Position numbers and translations under genes: made by a program. The notes beneath the pieces were generated by a model. That model saw only the letters and a program-made list of their open reading frames with translations. It was not told the DNA's origin and searched no databases. Shown piece after piece: positions 12,850 to 22,895 of a stretch of DNA of 64,000 bases. The DNA comes from Kappaphycus alvarezii (taxonomy: Eukaryota > Rhodophyta > Florideophyceae > Gigartinales > Solieriaceae), in assembly GCA_002205965.3 (NCBI GenBank), contig NADL03000683.1, positions 682,001 through 746,000 on the forward strand, written 5' to 3'. The stretch's first letter is position 1; every line of letters starts with the position of its first letter.

Positions 12850-13870
12850 AATCTGGACAACAGCAATCATTCCTGCAAGTTGTTGCAAAAGTCTGTTGAT
12901 GACAACCTTGGCGTTCTAACAGTCTGAAAATGTAACATTTGTCCCAAGCGGCGACGGAGCGATTAAGAAGTCGTCCAGGTGCGCTAAAATGCGTATTCCC
13001 TGTCGTCTAAGTTCCTGAATTAAAACAGCCATAAATCGAGTGAACTATAAAGGAGATCTCCCCAATCCAAACTTCAGAGCTACACACTCATATTAGGATC
13101 CTTCTTAGTGGAATATAAACCATTCTCTCATAGCAGGGGCGAGTTGAAATGCCCGATAGCCTTTCTTTACTTCTTTGAGAGAAAGTGGCCGTTCGACTCA
13201 TACTCAGTACAAATTCCTGTAAGGGCTCCATTTTTTATACTTCCCTTCCTTCAGTGAGTCGATTGGACGCTTAGGATGACAATTTTTCTTCCTCTGCGTC
13301 CTTGAGAACTCTCCTTCCATATTGTGAAAGAAGAATAGATGACAGGTCCCGCCCTTTGGGCTCGTTCTGCATGGGTTCCAATAGCCTGGCGATAAATTAG
13401 TTGCCTGCATCCAACTATCAGATCCGCACGTGCGAATAATCTGTCTTCCTTGCTCTGTGGAATTTATGGAAGGAAAAATCCCTCCCCAGACCAAAGCGAG
13501 AGGTCTGATTGCTTGCAAATGCCAAATTTGGTAGCTTTACACATGTATTCCGAACATCCAAGGTGACGCCACCCATCGGTGCGAGTGTGAGTCTCCCGGA
13601 AAAAGGGGCGTCCCATGCACGAGGCTTCTACTGGCCATCGGCAGTGCCTATTCTTTGATTTCCAGCATTCTTTCCGTAAACACTTGCTTTGAGGTTAGCT
13701 ACTGCCTTCATAAGTTGCGTTGGCATATTACTGTCAAGTTTCTCCATCACTTCAACCATGATATCTGATGCTGGCATATCTTGCCGGCGTTTGGGCCCCA
13801 TAAGGAAAATCTTGGCAATGACCGGGTCATCTGCCGCCATCTTGTAGAATTCAGTGCGTAGCCCCACCAC
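12850..13870 (-). mobile_element. Reverse transcriptase relic, DIRS- or Gypsy-like
   Basis: Minus-strand reading gives a fragment of the RT palm domain with the LDDFL catalytic box (about 12,967-12,981) preceded by a region resembling the stretch before the active site in DIRS-type and related RTs. Frames at 13,204-13,518 and 13,628-13,870 lie upstream in the same direction and may be the N-terminal part of pol and the end of gag. No terminal repeats or tyrosine recombinase were identified, so assignment between DIRS and Gypsy is uncertain. The element is broken, with numerous breaks, and looks old. Confidence 0.45.
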
Positions 13871-14660
13871 GCGGAGGGTTTAACTAACGGGAAACAGCGC
13901 CCATTTGTCGTACTTCTCAGCCTTCTTCAATTCGTCGTCCCTAAGAGCTTCATGACGTGTTTCGATTGTGGCTTCATGAAATGGCGGCCAATACCCGTAG
14001 CGTTAACATAATTAGCTTCATATGCAGCTACAGGTCTCATATTTGACTGCCGTGCGAGAGAAAAGCGGATCGGCCACTACTCGTGCTCCAAGAATCCGCC
14101 GGCAAATGCGGACACACTTGGACTAGGTTCATACGGATAGCGTGGCAGCCTGAACTCTTTGTCACAGTGGCAGCGCCGTGTGGTATCAGCTTATACTGTT
14201 AGCCACTCAGGCCTTATTTCCGAAGAATCGAACGAATTTCATTTCAACAGCTCCTTGGACTTGAGGATGACTTCCTCAACATCTTTGAGGGTTTTTCATG
14301 AATGGAGTAGTTATTGCAGCTTGTGCGATAAGGCGGTATCGCTTTGGGACTCTCGCGAAGAGAGAGGCATGGCTCGACTTTGCAACGAGATCACGAGATC
14401 AGTGACCCTGTTAAATAATTGCGGCGGCGAATTCTGCTGTGGTAAGCCCAACCGGTTATAGCAACGCGTACACTTGGACTGAGCGGCAAGAGCATGCCTC
14501 GCTATCTATCCATTGCTAGCGTTACATACGCATAAACGCAAGCGTCTACACAAGACGAACCTTGATGTTGTACTTAAGCTCAGCTTGAGACAAAAACAGT
14601 AACGTTGAAAAAGGTGGTTCTTTTTTCAGCACCCCGATGTATCCAAAGAAACAGGAATTT
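13871..14660. other. No secure feature
   Basis: Frames such as 14,159-14,461 (plus, 100 codons) lack recognisable motifs. The left part may continue the retroelement relic at 12.85-13.87 kb upstream of its gag, but I cannot show this. Confidence 0.3.
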
Positions 14661-14676
14661 GTGGAAAGGAATGCTT

Positions 14677-15190
14677 TCATACCAACAGAGCCAACAGGAA
14701 CAGCCGACAAAATAGCCAAGTACCCTTCTCCAAAAGACTACTGAATCTACTCGTCATCCTTTCGCAGAGCCGCGGCATGATCTCTACCGCACAAGACCGG
14801 ACATCCAAGCAATGGCAATCAGCGCAAGTGCCGACTTTTTTTATGTCACCTTCGTGAATCACCCCGCTCCCTCCAACAGGAGAGTGAGGGCATTCAACCC
14901 GATGTCCTCTCTGAACACGGTGCGAAATGCGAAGCAGAGAAGATATCAATCTTTTATAGCGACCTCCACCAGAGGTAGGCCCGTGTCTGTGCCAATCTCC
15001 ACTCTTTGAGGTTGGCACCCGGATGCATGCGCAGTGCTTTGTGACATGTAAAGTACCCTGGCCGTAGGGACAATGGAGACCGACAGAAAGGTTCGGGATT
15101 TTGATGCAAAGGCACGCTGTAACAGCCGTCATGGTGAATGCGGCCTGCTTGATGTCTGGCCTTAAGGTGGCTTTTAGGGAGCGTAGTTCC
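14677..15190 (-). mobile_element. LINE-type ORF 3'-region relic
   Basis: The frame 14,677-15,132 (151 codons, minus) and its immediate 5' side match a family seen at 16,930-17,640 (plus), 20,567-21,580 (minus) and 55,600-55,850 (minus). The shared DNA reads like GTGAGGCCAGCC...GATGAAACCGT...TGTCTTTGCAT. Near its C-terminal side is CADCHCLDVRS, which sits where other copies have the Asp-Val start of a domain that follows reverse transcriptase in many LINE-like ORFs. Only this C-terminal portion is present, as expected of 5'-truncated LINE copies. Confidence 0.45.
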
Positions 15191-15568
15191 TCCCCATTAC
15201 TGTGTCGGCGTGCCCTTCTGGGTCGATTGTGCTTGTCTCGAAAACTTTAGGATAGATCAAATATATCTTTCAAGAGTAAAACAACGAATTCTTTCCGAGG
15301 CGCGCGGATCGCAACCCTGCTTTACAATTCCAAAAGTATGCTACATCTCTAACATCGCTTCAGTCACCAACGGACACCTTCCCTTGAGGATTTGCAAGCC
15401 AACCGTTGGGGTACCACTGGCAAAAGTGATAGGAAAAGGAGTCAGCAAGCCAGATCGGTCTACACGGATACATATGAGGCACCAATGACGGAAAGTAGAT
15501 GACAAACTAAAGGAGGTGGATGAAGAGGAGAAGGACTTTGTTTCAGTACAAAACATAACTATCAGAAC

Positions 15569-15760
15569 TCATGCTTTTGCAGTTTTCTGCGATTTATCGC
15601 GATCGTAGTTCGCTGCTAAACTAAAGAACTGAAAATTAGCAATAGTCGATGGGCGTTCTGTACTTAGACTGGTCCCTTTACGAGAGGCCATGAATTCAGA
15701 TATGCGGTGGAGGCCGTTTTGGGTACCAGGCCCGACTGAGCCGTAGACATCAAATGCCAT
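15569..15760 (-). mobile_element. LINE-type ORF C-terminal fragment
   Basis: A 63-codon minus frame contains FDVYGSVGPGTQNGL and then a run resembling FMASRKGTS. It corresponds in order and spacing to DVCGCIGPGFDQA and FLARKRGTS in the 21,790-22,164 copy, so it is a second variant of the same C-terminal domain. The start codon is only the first ATG in the frame; this is a fragment, with no N-terminal part seen upstream. Confidence 0.45.
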
Positions 15761-15799
15761 CGGATGGAAGTGGATGAGAGGCTAACTTATATGCCTTTA

Positions 15800-16920
15800 C
15801 TGGTAATTCGTGGGAACCCTCGACTTTTATGTACAAGTCCCCGAGGTAGCTGTGCATAAGCCGAAGCTCCAAATATAAACTAAATGTAGGCTTTAAGTTC
15901 TATTACGGAAAGAACTTAAAACTAAGAATTAAACTATGAGTGTCTTCGACAGTAATTCACTAGGAGCCAGTAGTAAGCAGAGTAACGCGTAATATATTAC
16001 CGGGTATTCCTGCAGGGCGCGGCCCATAGTCATACTAATTACTCATCCTCTGGAAACGGTACAGTGCTAGTGCACTACACTGGAACGGGTCTCCACCTTC
16101 AATCTTTCTCTAGTCCCCTCATCTCCTGAGCGCATTTGGTACCACGAAACCAGTTTTATTATCTTACGGAAGATGGTATTTACTCATTCAATATCTGGAG
16201 TGCACACTGGATGACAGACTATTCAGTAAAGAACTAAGTGGATGGACCCGCAGTTTAGGCCGCAGAATGGTTGCCGTAGTTATGAAAACCACAGGGCGCA
16301 ACTGATTCGTTGGTAAATGGGCATGCGAAAAGTAACGTCCGAGGTGTGGCACTTCCTAATGATGGGGCAGTGTGTCATAGTGTAGGAGAAAATCGCTGTT
16401 GGATATTTCTTTAGCATCAAGCGTGATAATGAGGTAAATACTGATGATGGATTGATTTGGTTCTTGTAGGTACATCCGGTTAGATGTTAGTCGTACAGTT
16501 AGGACGTGCGCAGTCCCTAGTAGATACTGAATGCATTAAACTTCTTTCTTTCTTTAATTTTTGAGAAGTGCCGTTCGGCTATCCCCCGGTGTATGCTAGA
16601 CATGTTCAGGATAATGGGTAATGTGACTCATGTGCCTAAATGGCTGGCTCGAAGCCCGTCAGCAGTACTGATGATGAAGGTAGCACTAGATGGCACCCTT
16701 CAGCAAGTGTTTTGCATCTGAACTCCGTTCTAAAGCAACATCGTGATCAATTGAAATTTGAAACCTATTGTGTTTTCAGAATAGGGGAAAGGTTTGGGTG
16801 TTTTACTCTTGGAAGATATATCCGATCTATCAGAATAGTGAAAAGAGTCTTTAACAAGTTGAACCAGATATCACGACTAATTGGTTCGAAGGTAGAAAAC
16901 TTTGGGATCTTTACTTCTCA
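15800..16920. other. Mostly unrecognised; one small ORF at 16,640-16,930
   Basis: The only notable frame is 16,640-16,930 (plus, 96 codons, ATG start), basic and without a motif I recognise. It directly precedes a LINE-type repeat block, so it may be part of that element. The rest has stops in all frames and no repeats seen. Confidence 0.3.
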
Positions 16921-16929
16921 AAGGCACTG

Positions 16930-17160
16930 ACTGCTGTTTCCAGAGGGGAAGGAGGCAAAATGTACGCATCAAGAACGAGCAGGAGGGTGCGCTCTTACAA
17001 GACTGGCGTAAGGCCAGCCTTAAGATATCCTGCATTGGACGAAACATGAATGTCAAACTTCAAAGTGTCACAAATTGCAATTTAAATCACGCGGATCTCG
17101 AAGTTGCGTCGATTACCTCGACTTGCAATTATTTGCCCGCTATACTACAAGAAAATAGAG
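16930..17160 (+). repeat. LINE-type repeat block, first copy
   Basis: Contains CAAGACTGGCGTAAGGCCAGCC followed by CCTGCATTGGACGAAAC, which aligns with CAAGGCTGGTGTGAGGCCAGCC and GCGTTGGATGAAAC about 420 bp downstream at 17,415-17,460. In translation both read GVRPA followed by ALDET. This is a shorter, more diverged copy in the same orientation as the next block. Confidence 0.5.
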
Positions 17161-17329
17161 GTAGAGCGTTAGTAGGACACGCTATGTCCCAGTTCCCCCC
17201 CTTCTTTATGTTGCAGTATCTATTAGTGTTTCTGGCAGTTTTAGTCGGAGAGTTAGTCACCCGCTGATGTGTGCAAAAAAACTCAGACGCCGGAACATGT
17301 TGTTCATTCAGCAAAGGGGGAAATGTGGG

Positions 17330-17790
17330 GGGCTTTAGTGATTAGATATGTAGGACGGCTATTTCCCGAGACGGGGGGTCTGAAAAGGACACAGAGTCAG
17401 GCGGGACTATCTCACAAGGCTGGTGTGAGGCCAGCCGTAAGGCATGCTGCGTTGGATGAAACCGTTGCCGCAGCGTGTCTTTGCATAAGGACAGATTGCC
17501 CCCACCCGAGGGTCTCTATAGCTTGCACGGCGACGTGCCTAGCCACGTCTGGCAGCACAGCGATTGCGTCCTGGTGCCACCGTCGAGAGTGGATATCGGC
17601 ACTGGGATCAGTTGGGACCTGGCAAGCGTGGTGACGATGTCTTGATACCTCCTGAACTTTGACGCTTTCGCGGCGTTCAGAGTTGTCAAGGGTTGAATCA
17701 TAGAGCCCGTGCGTTTGAGGTAGAAAGTGGATTCACGAATGTAACGTCGAAGAAGTCTGCCGTCCAATGCTCCCTATAGCCCTGATGTCT
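17330..17790 (+). mobile_element. LINE-type repeat block, second copy
   Basis: The plus-strand frame 17,269-17,634 shares LDET, CLCIRTD and TATCLATS with the minus-strand frame at 55,455-55,721, and the DNA aligns over roughly 230 bp in opposite orientation. It is therefore a second location of the same dispersed element. The 3' side (17,640-17,790) carries on into the region downstream. The block is 5'-truncated relative to a full LINE. Confidence 0.5.
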
Positions 17791-17942
17791 GGCCTTGTGC
17801 GATGTTGGCCATTGCGATGGGGCTCCATGGCCAGGTGCCGGGCATACTTGGTCATTCTACAAGTGGCCTATCACTTTCAGATCTGTGTCACCAATCTCTA
17901 CTGCCCACTTTAAGCCCGTATTACAAACGGTGAAAACAAAAC

Positions 17943-18594
17943 GTGCACCCATACGGTACATTTCGCAGTTGGTTTCAATACCGAACCACCCTTTCCAAGC
18001 TTCTTGCAGAACACCTGATATTTTCTCGGAAACAGAAAGCTGTCATTACCCAAGGAAACCATTCCGACTGCGCAGTTAATTTTCAGTTACGATATTGTCT
18101 ACCTAGGACACTGTGTTCGGCGACAACGGAGGTACATGTAGTTCTGTCTATAAATACCGAGGCTTTGAGAATTGCCTCTCCGCGCCCCCAGCGCACGTGG
18201 GACGAACTGGGAAAGGTGTGTAAGGATGGCTTTACTACTCGAACAAGGTTTGCGAAGTCCTCCGTACCCTGCCGCACTCAAATCTTCCGTCATTTTGACG
18301 GACTGCGAGGGGTTGTGGTCTTCACAGCCTTGCGGGCTTGTCGTCAAGCTCTCTCGTCCGGAGTTCTCGCCGTTGTCGTCGCCGTCTCTATCTGTAAGCC
18401 TATGTGCTTACAGCGGGAGTTTTTTAAGCCTTCTGAATCCCGGTTCAGGTGGTGGAGTTTTCTTCCGGTCCCTTTTTCGCTTGAGTGGGCAATCGGTTCA
18501 GCCATTGCCCGGAGTCGTCCGTCTAGCAGAACCCGAGGTCCTGTGTAGTGCGGACTTGTCTTCAAACAATAAAGCGTCATTCTTCCTTTTGTAA
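17943..18594 (+). mobile_element. LINE-type ORF fragment upstream of the C-terminal domain
   Basis: The 17,943-18,548 frame (201 codons, GTG-initiated so not a true start) and the overlapping 18,172-18,594 frame (140 codons) lie directly downstream of the LINE repeat block and in the same direction. A Trp-Asp-containing segment (RTWDELGKV) followed by an Arg/Phe/Ala-rich stretch resembles the linker between RT and the C-terminal domain in LINE-like ORFs. Frames overlap, implying at least one frameshift. The assignment is by resemblance only and is weaker than for the 20.6-21.0 kb copy. Confidence 0.3.
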
Positions 18595-18779
18595 ACTGAA
18601 AAATTATCATAGGTTTGGATCAGGTCAGCACAACAATCCTCAAGCGTTTTGCATACTAACCGCAAGTGATATAAACAAAAATACTTGCAGTGTCAGCACA
18701 AGAGTTGTGACGCGGGTGTACTTATATTGGCCATCAGCTGGCCCCTCTACGCTAATGGGGTATGTATGAGCTGAGTAGT

Positions 18780-19090
18780 ACTTGAACTGTCAGAAAAGTT
18801 TCAAAATGCATCTTCCGGGGTGCCAAACGGGACTAAATATTCGGTGGAACCAAATTCCGAGGACGAATGACTCGCTAATACCTGTACCATGGTGTTGTAA
18901 AATGTAAATATATGACCTTTGCTTCGCATGCAACTTCCATTACTCAAGCTAAAGCATTGGACAAATCGTTGCTCTTGTCAACAAGCAGCAAAACGGCACG
19001 GATGTCCCTGCTGCGATATTACAGTACTCCAGAATCCGGATTGTGATAGTCAACTGTACATGACATGAAAAATTGAAAGACGATACGTGA
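18780..19090. other. No recognised feature
   Basis: No frame over 60 codons and no repeat relationship seen. It separates the LINE cluster from the candidate host genes. Confidence 0.4.
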
Positions 19091-19095
19091 GCGCG

Positions 19096-19332
19096 TTACT
19101 CATAAATGTAAGGTGTCGCGCGGCCATCTTGCACAAACTGTTGGCCTCTGACCAGAAGAAAAGACATTCCCTTGCGTGCCTTATCAATATCCGCAAGCCC
19201 AACTGCGAGGGAAGATAACTGACGGCCAACGAAAGGCAAATTGGCTGGAGAAAACCTCATTACGGCAGCCCCCAAGCGAATTTCAACTTCGAGCATCTCA
19301 TACTCATCGCCAACTAATTCTTTTTTAATCAT
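19096..19332 (-). CDS. Hypothetical 78-aa ORF
   Basis: An uninterrupted ATG-started minus-strand frame with balanced, protein-like composition. It starts MIKKELVGDEYEML, has a moderately hydrophobic middle, and ends TPYIYE. Nothing in it matches a family I know and it is not repeated elsewhere in the window. AAAGACAG directly precedes the ATG and could be a splice acceptor, so it may be a terminal exon rather than a whole gene. It lies about 400 bp from the secreted-protein gene on the opposite strand, in the one part of the window without obvious transposon sequence. Confidence 0.3.
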   Translation of the reverse strand: MIKKELVGDEYEMLEVEIRLGAAVMRFSPANLPFVGRQLSSLAVGLADIDKARKGMSFLLVRGQQFVQDGRATPYIYE

Positions 19333-19588
19333 CTGTCTTTAACAAAGGCCGTCAAATTTTCTCCTCACACAGGGCAATAGCCCCTGCCATTCAATGTTGT
19401 TTGTTGGCCATTCCTCAAAAGGAAGTGGCCAGCAGCGTGTGAATGCTTCGTTTTCTGTTTTGAGATCGCTGCTGCTGCAGGACAATATCCTAACTAATAC
19501 ACCCCATTGTTTTCATTCATGCCAGCGCTGAACAATGATCGGTTAGGGCCCTTTCAGTTCTTCTGCAAATTCAGGCCCGTGCTCCGTA

Positions 19589-19684
19589 ATGAAGAAACTC
19601 CGTACTTTCAGACGAGTTTCTCACAGACTTCTTAAACGAGTTGGCGGCACCAACGACAGTCTTTGTGAAAGGCTTAACTTGTAA
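19589..19684 (+). CDS. Small basic 31-codon ORF upstream of the secreted-protein gene
   Basis: ATG at 19,589 opens a 31-codon frame rich in Arg, Lys and Leu, ending in TAA 64 bp before the ATG of the secreted acidic protein. If the transcript starts upstream it would act as an upstream ORF. A frame this short in this composition can arise by chance, and there is no further support. Confidence 0.15.
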   Translation: MKKLRTFRRVSHRLLKRVGGTNDSLCERLNL

Positions 19685-19748
19685 CTGTCATCCTACTCTA
19701 TTGAATCAGGTGTAGGCCTTCGCAAGAGTATTAGAACCTAAGTTTATA

Positions 19749-20150
19749 ATGGCAGGAAAGTACGCCGTCCTTTTTCTCTTCGCTTTAGTTTTTGGTTTCT
19801 CGTCAGGGACAGTACTTCCATCTAGCCTTTCTTTCGATGAATTCGTTAAGCAGGACGTGGCTGAAGAAAACATCAACATTGATGATTTGGACGGTTCTGA
19901 GGGAATTGAATTAGTTGAAAGGGAAGTCTCGATGGATCCTATGCCGTCGACTGAGGAGGAAGTAACTGCCGATGCCTCAATGGAACCAATGCTTACCATG
20001 TCAGTTCGCATGGAGGAAGAAATGTCTGTTTCTCCCGAGCCAAGTGAGGAACTGGAGCTTTTCTTTGAGGGTCGCTTTCTTAAGCAACCAATGGAATCCC
20101 CTGAAATGATGGAATCATCCTTCGAGCCGGAACCGGAATTCGCTATGTAA
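19749..20150 (+). CDS. Secreted acidic Met/Glu/Ser/Pro-rich protein, 133 aa
   Basis: Complete single-exon frame with a good initiation context (TATAATGG: A at -3, G at +4). Residues 1-20 form a classical signal peptide: basic start (MAGKYA), hydrophobic core (VLFLFALVFGF), then small residues (SSG) suiting signal peptidase near residue 20. The mature part of about 113 residues is strongly acidic (many Glu/Asp) with some ten methionines, repeated MEP/MDP/EPS motifs and no cysteines, so it is probably disordered and exported. No known family is recognised; acidic low-complexity secreted proteins occur in cell walls and in mineral- or metal-binding roles, but that is inference. It is intact amid decayed transposons, which argues for selection. 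The antisense 101-codon frame at 19,706-20,011 is a shadow. Confidence 0.7.
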   Translation: MAGKYAVLFLFALVFGFSSGTVLPSSLSFDEFVKQDVAEENINIDDLDGSEGIELVEREVSMDPMPSTEEEVTADASMEPMLTMSVRMEEEMSVSPEPSEELELFFEGRFLKQPMESPEMMESSFEPEPEFAM

Positions 20151-20159
20151 TGAAAGATT

Positions 20160-20560
20160 AGTTCGTTCCGTCAATTGTCGCTTGACCCGGATGACGTTTG
20201 TCGAAGGTGTACACACATCCGTTCAGAATACAACAGGTTTGAACCCAGAGAGAGGACAAACAAGCTTGTGATACTTGCAGCAGCCTTACTCTGCGCATAG
20301 AACAAGGATTGTTGACAGAGAGATTTTGTAAGCAATACGGAATGAATGAAAGTTTGCAATGTACAGTACAGTACCTCTGCGTGATGTTTTACATAACGCT
20401 GCTGATGCCGCTAGTACGGTATTTATTTCAGTACGGATAGATAGATAGAGAAACGCAAGTATTTCTCATTTCGTAGATTTAAAGTTCAGAGTTGAATCCG
20501 AATCGCCTTTGCGATGGTATCTCTTTACGAGTTGTACAGTATGGCACAGAAGCGTGCGGA
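20160..20560. other. 3' flank of the secreted-protein gene
   Basis: No coding frame with support. Contains a GTACAGTACAGTACC motif at about 20,360 and a short GATA microsatellite at about 20,438-20,450. No clear AATAAA was seen close behind the stop codon. Confidence 0.3.
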
Positions 20561-20566
20561 GGGTAT

Positions 20567-21580
20567 TCAGAAATACTGAAAATGGGGGGTTAATTTACTG
20601 TAGTAGATATGTGGGTTGGTACCCAGTATTAACCACGAATGCAGGCGGCGGGTGGAAACCTGTCGTGCCTGCATTACTTGGAGACTAAACATAAAACGGG
20701 TAACGAAGTCGCGGAGCTCCTGTTGAGGGTAGGAACCGCGACCGGAAGCAGCGAATGAAGCAAGGCGGCGGAAAAAACCCTGGGCGTCGTCGCCCAAGGC
20801 GCTATAGATATCAATCCCGACGGGGGAGAGGAGGATATCGTTTTGGTCGCAGTAAGTACCGTAATTACGATGTTTTGCGCGCTCTGCGAGTGTCGCGGCA
20901 GGGCCTGCGGTAACCGTACTTGGCGAGATGTGGAGGCAGGCGTGGGGGTGGGCAACAGTAACGTCCATGGCGACATCAGCACTGTGAAGCGCATAGGCAG
21001 CGGGAATGTAAATATCCATTCGTATCGCTGGAGACTCCGAAAGGGGGTAAAGGGTGGTTTACTGCGAGTAATGGAAAGGTTGGGAGTCCTCTGTACTTGT
21101 AATCAAACCATTGGCAGGACCTATAATGCAAGTGCTTGAGCGTGTGTACCAACTAGAAAGTAGCTGGTAGACCAGTTGACAAGCGGGCTGCGTTGGAGGT
21201 GACCATCAACGCTGCGTGTCGTTGGAGGAGAATTGCCCTCACCCTGGAGTATTGGTCCAAGGCTCGGTTGGCGACCGCTCGGGCTACCTCCGTGATGTGG
21301 CGGAACGCTACGGATGCCACCCCGAGTGTGGAGATAGGAACGGGCACGAGTCTGTTCCTGCCAGGTAAGCTGGCTAAGAATCCCTGGTATTTTCGTAGCT
21401 AGAGACTCCGAATGCATAGACGAGTTGGAAACCTGGTAGGGGAGCGGATGCTCGACGATAGCGACGATCCTAACGTCCTTACAGAAGCGGGCGAGAGCGT
21501 TGCGGAAGACGGGATATCGAGGAGTCATATCGCCTTTATAGCCTCTGCAGTTGCAGTCTTTTGAGGTGGATCGTAACACT
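20567..21580 (-). mobile_element. LINE-type retrotransposon 3' half (C-terminal domain)
   Basis: Two consecutive minus frames, 21,121-21,579 (152 codons) and 20,567-21,019 (150 codons), run in N-to-C order. The second carries MDVTVAHPHA, then AERAKHRNYG, then an LLSPVGIDIY segment, a phenylalanine-rich FFRRLASFAAS helix and ELRDFVTRF. This order (Asp-Val...Pro, Glu-x2-Lys-x3-Tyr, Pro-Val, helix, Arg-rich end) is that of the domain following reverse transcriptase in many eukaryotic LINE-like ORFs; the D...E-x-K layout recalls restriction-type nucleases, which is inference. It closely matches 56,037-56,363. The copy is 5'-truncated, with the two frames offset, so at least one frameshift. Confidence 0.6.
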
Positions 21581-21789
21581 GTTATAGGATATACATGTAT
21601 ATACTGTATGTATCATATATTCGAATTTATCACTTGCCGCATGGTGCTGAGTAACAACCTTTGAGAGACTAATTTCACTCCTGCAGCGCTCATCCGAAAA
21701 GCTCACGCTTTATTGTTCTCACGAAGGCATCACCTTTAATGATTAATACTCAGGAGACCGCCAGCGCCATACAGCGCAGGGCCTTTGGA

Positions 21790-22164
21790 CTACACAGCAC
21801 GGGCCAAATCGGTGGTTTGGTCAAGACGCCGCCGATTAACGGACGTAGCAACGTATTGGACAATCAGGCATACGAATCTAACAAGGAGCGAATGTTTCTC
21901 GGCGGCAACAGAGGTACCACGCTTTCTGGCGAGAAAGTGGGCGACTTGTTGCACGGCTTGATCAAACCCAGGTCCAATGCAACCACAGACATCAGCAACC
22001 ATATGGTAAAGGTCCAGTCCGTAGTATTCGCATAAAGTATGGTAATGGTGGCGTTTCTCTGATTCTTTCTTGGAGATATGGCCATGTGGAGGACAAGAAC
22101 GAAACCCGAATGACTGCGGAATGATGACAGAGACATCAAAGGCCTGCGAACTGGCAGTTCTCAC
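21790..22164 (-). mobile_element. LINE-type C-terminal domain, second variant
   Basis: A 124-codon minus frame with FDVSVIIPQSFGF, a Lys/His-rich segment ending in HTLCEYYGLDLYHMV, DVCGCIGPGFDQA, FLARKRGTS and a QYVATSVNRRR end. This repeats the domain order of the 20.6-21.0 kb copy with a different sequence, so it represents a separate but related LINE lineage. The short fragment at 15,569-15,760 belongs to this variant. Uninterrupted over its length, but no RT is present upstream. Confidence 0.5.
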
Positions 22165-22225
22165 AAATATTTGCCGTACATGGTGATAGGGGTAAATTGT
22201 CGGGAGAAGGGATACTCAGAACCAT

Positions 22226-22834
22226 TCACCCCAAGGAGGTGTTGCAAGCGACAAAAGTGCCACCGTGGTATAGTTGAACGAACAAAAAGGAGTGGGTAAG
22301 GAAGACAGTTGAGGGATCTACAAGCAAGTATAGAAGGAGCAGGGTGTACCACTGATGTTCTGCAAACAGCGTAGGAAAAATTTTTGTTGGGTCTGAAGTT
22401 GACTCTAAACTTCCAACTACTCGGGACTTGACTTGAATTTGTCTGCCAACTTGCTTGACGTCTCCATGAGGAAGCAGTTTACTCAGCTTATATAGACTTT
22501 TGGCTATTACTAAAGTCCACACAAAACTACAGAAGATACCAGGAAATTCATAAAAACACTTTGTGTGGATGATATATTCTAAACAAAAGATACTTAAGAA
22601 ACGAAAAATCGATATGGTCCTCTTATTTCCCATTCTCTTCATCAGATCCAAACAAATCCTCCAAAATATCCATGCTGCCCAAACAGTCCCATAAATATCT
22701 GCGAACGGCTCATAGCTCCTTATTTTCTCTTGGGAGATGTATAAACTACTAAAGATATCACAATCCGGCTCCAGCATCGGCACCACTTTTTCCATACTTT
22801 CCAGTCCCGGCCCCACCATTCCAACGCTTCTCAT
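22226..22834 (-). CDS. Hypothetical ORF with acidic N-side and hydrophobic segments
   Basis: The open frame runs 22,226-22,936, but its first codon is TTG; the first ATG is at about 22,834, giving roughly 202 codons. The non-ATG upstream part codes for an Asp/Glu/Lys run (about 20 residues of DEDKDE type). The ATG part has hydrophobic stretches around a WAAWIFWRI segment, around FLSIFCLEYII, and near the C-terminus, which could be membrane helices. No family is recognised. Length without a stop is unusual for this window. The ORF at 22,896-23,150 overlaps its upstream side in another frame. Confidence 0.3.
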   Translation of the reverse strand: MRSVGMVGPGLESMEKVVPMLEPDCDIFSSLYISQEKIRSYEPFADIYGTVWAAWIFWRICLDLMKRMGNKRTISIFRFLSIFCLEYIIHTKCFYEFPGIFCSFVWTLVIAKSLYKLSKLLPHGDVKQVGRQIQVKSRVVGSLESTSDPTKIFPTLFAEHQWYTLLLLYLLVDPSTVFLTHSFLFVQLYHGGTFVACNTSLG

Positions 22835-22895
22835 GCCTCCCCTTCCCTCATCCTCCTCGTCCTTGTCCTCATCCTTGTCCTCATCCTCCTCATCG

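Noticed and set aside
18099-18610. Minus frames opposite the LINE-type fragment
   Set aside because: Shorter and without motifs; the plus-strand frames agree with the direction of the neighbouring LINE repeat.
19706-20011. 101-codon antisense frame with serine-rich composition
   Set aside because: Exact antisense of the secreted-protein gene; its Ser/Thr richness mirrors the Glu/Met codons of the real frame.
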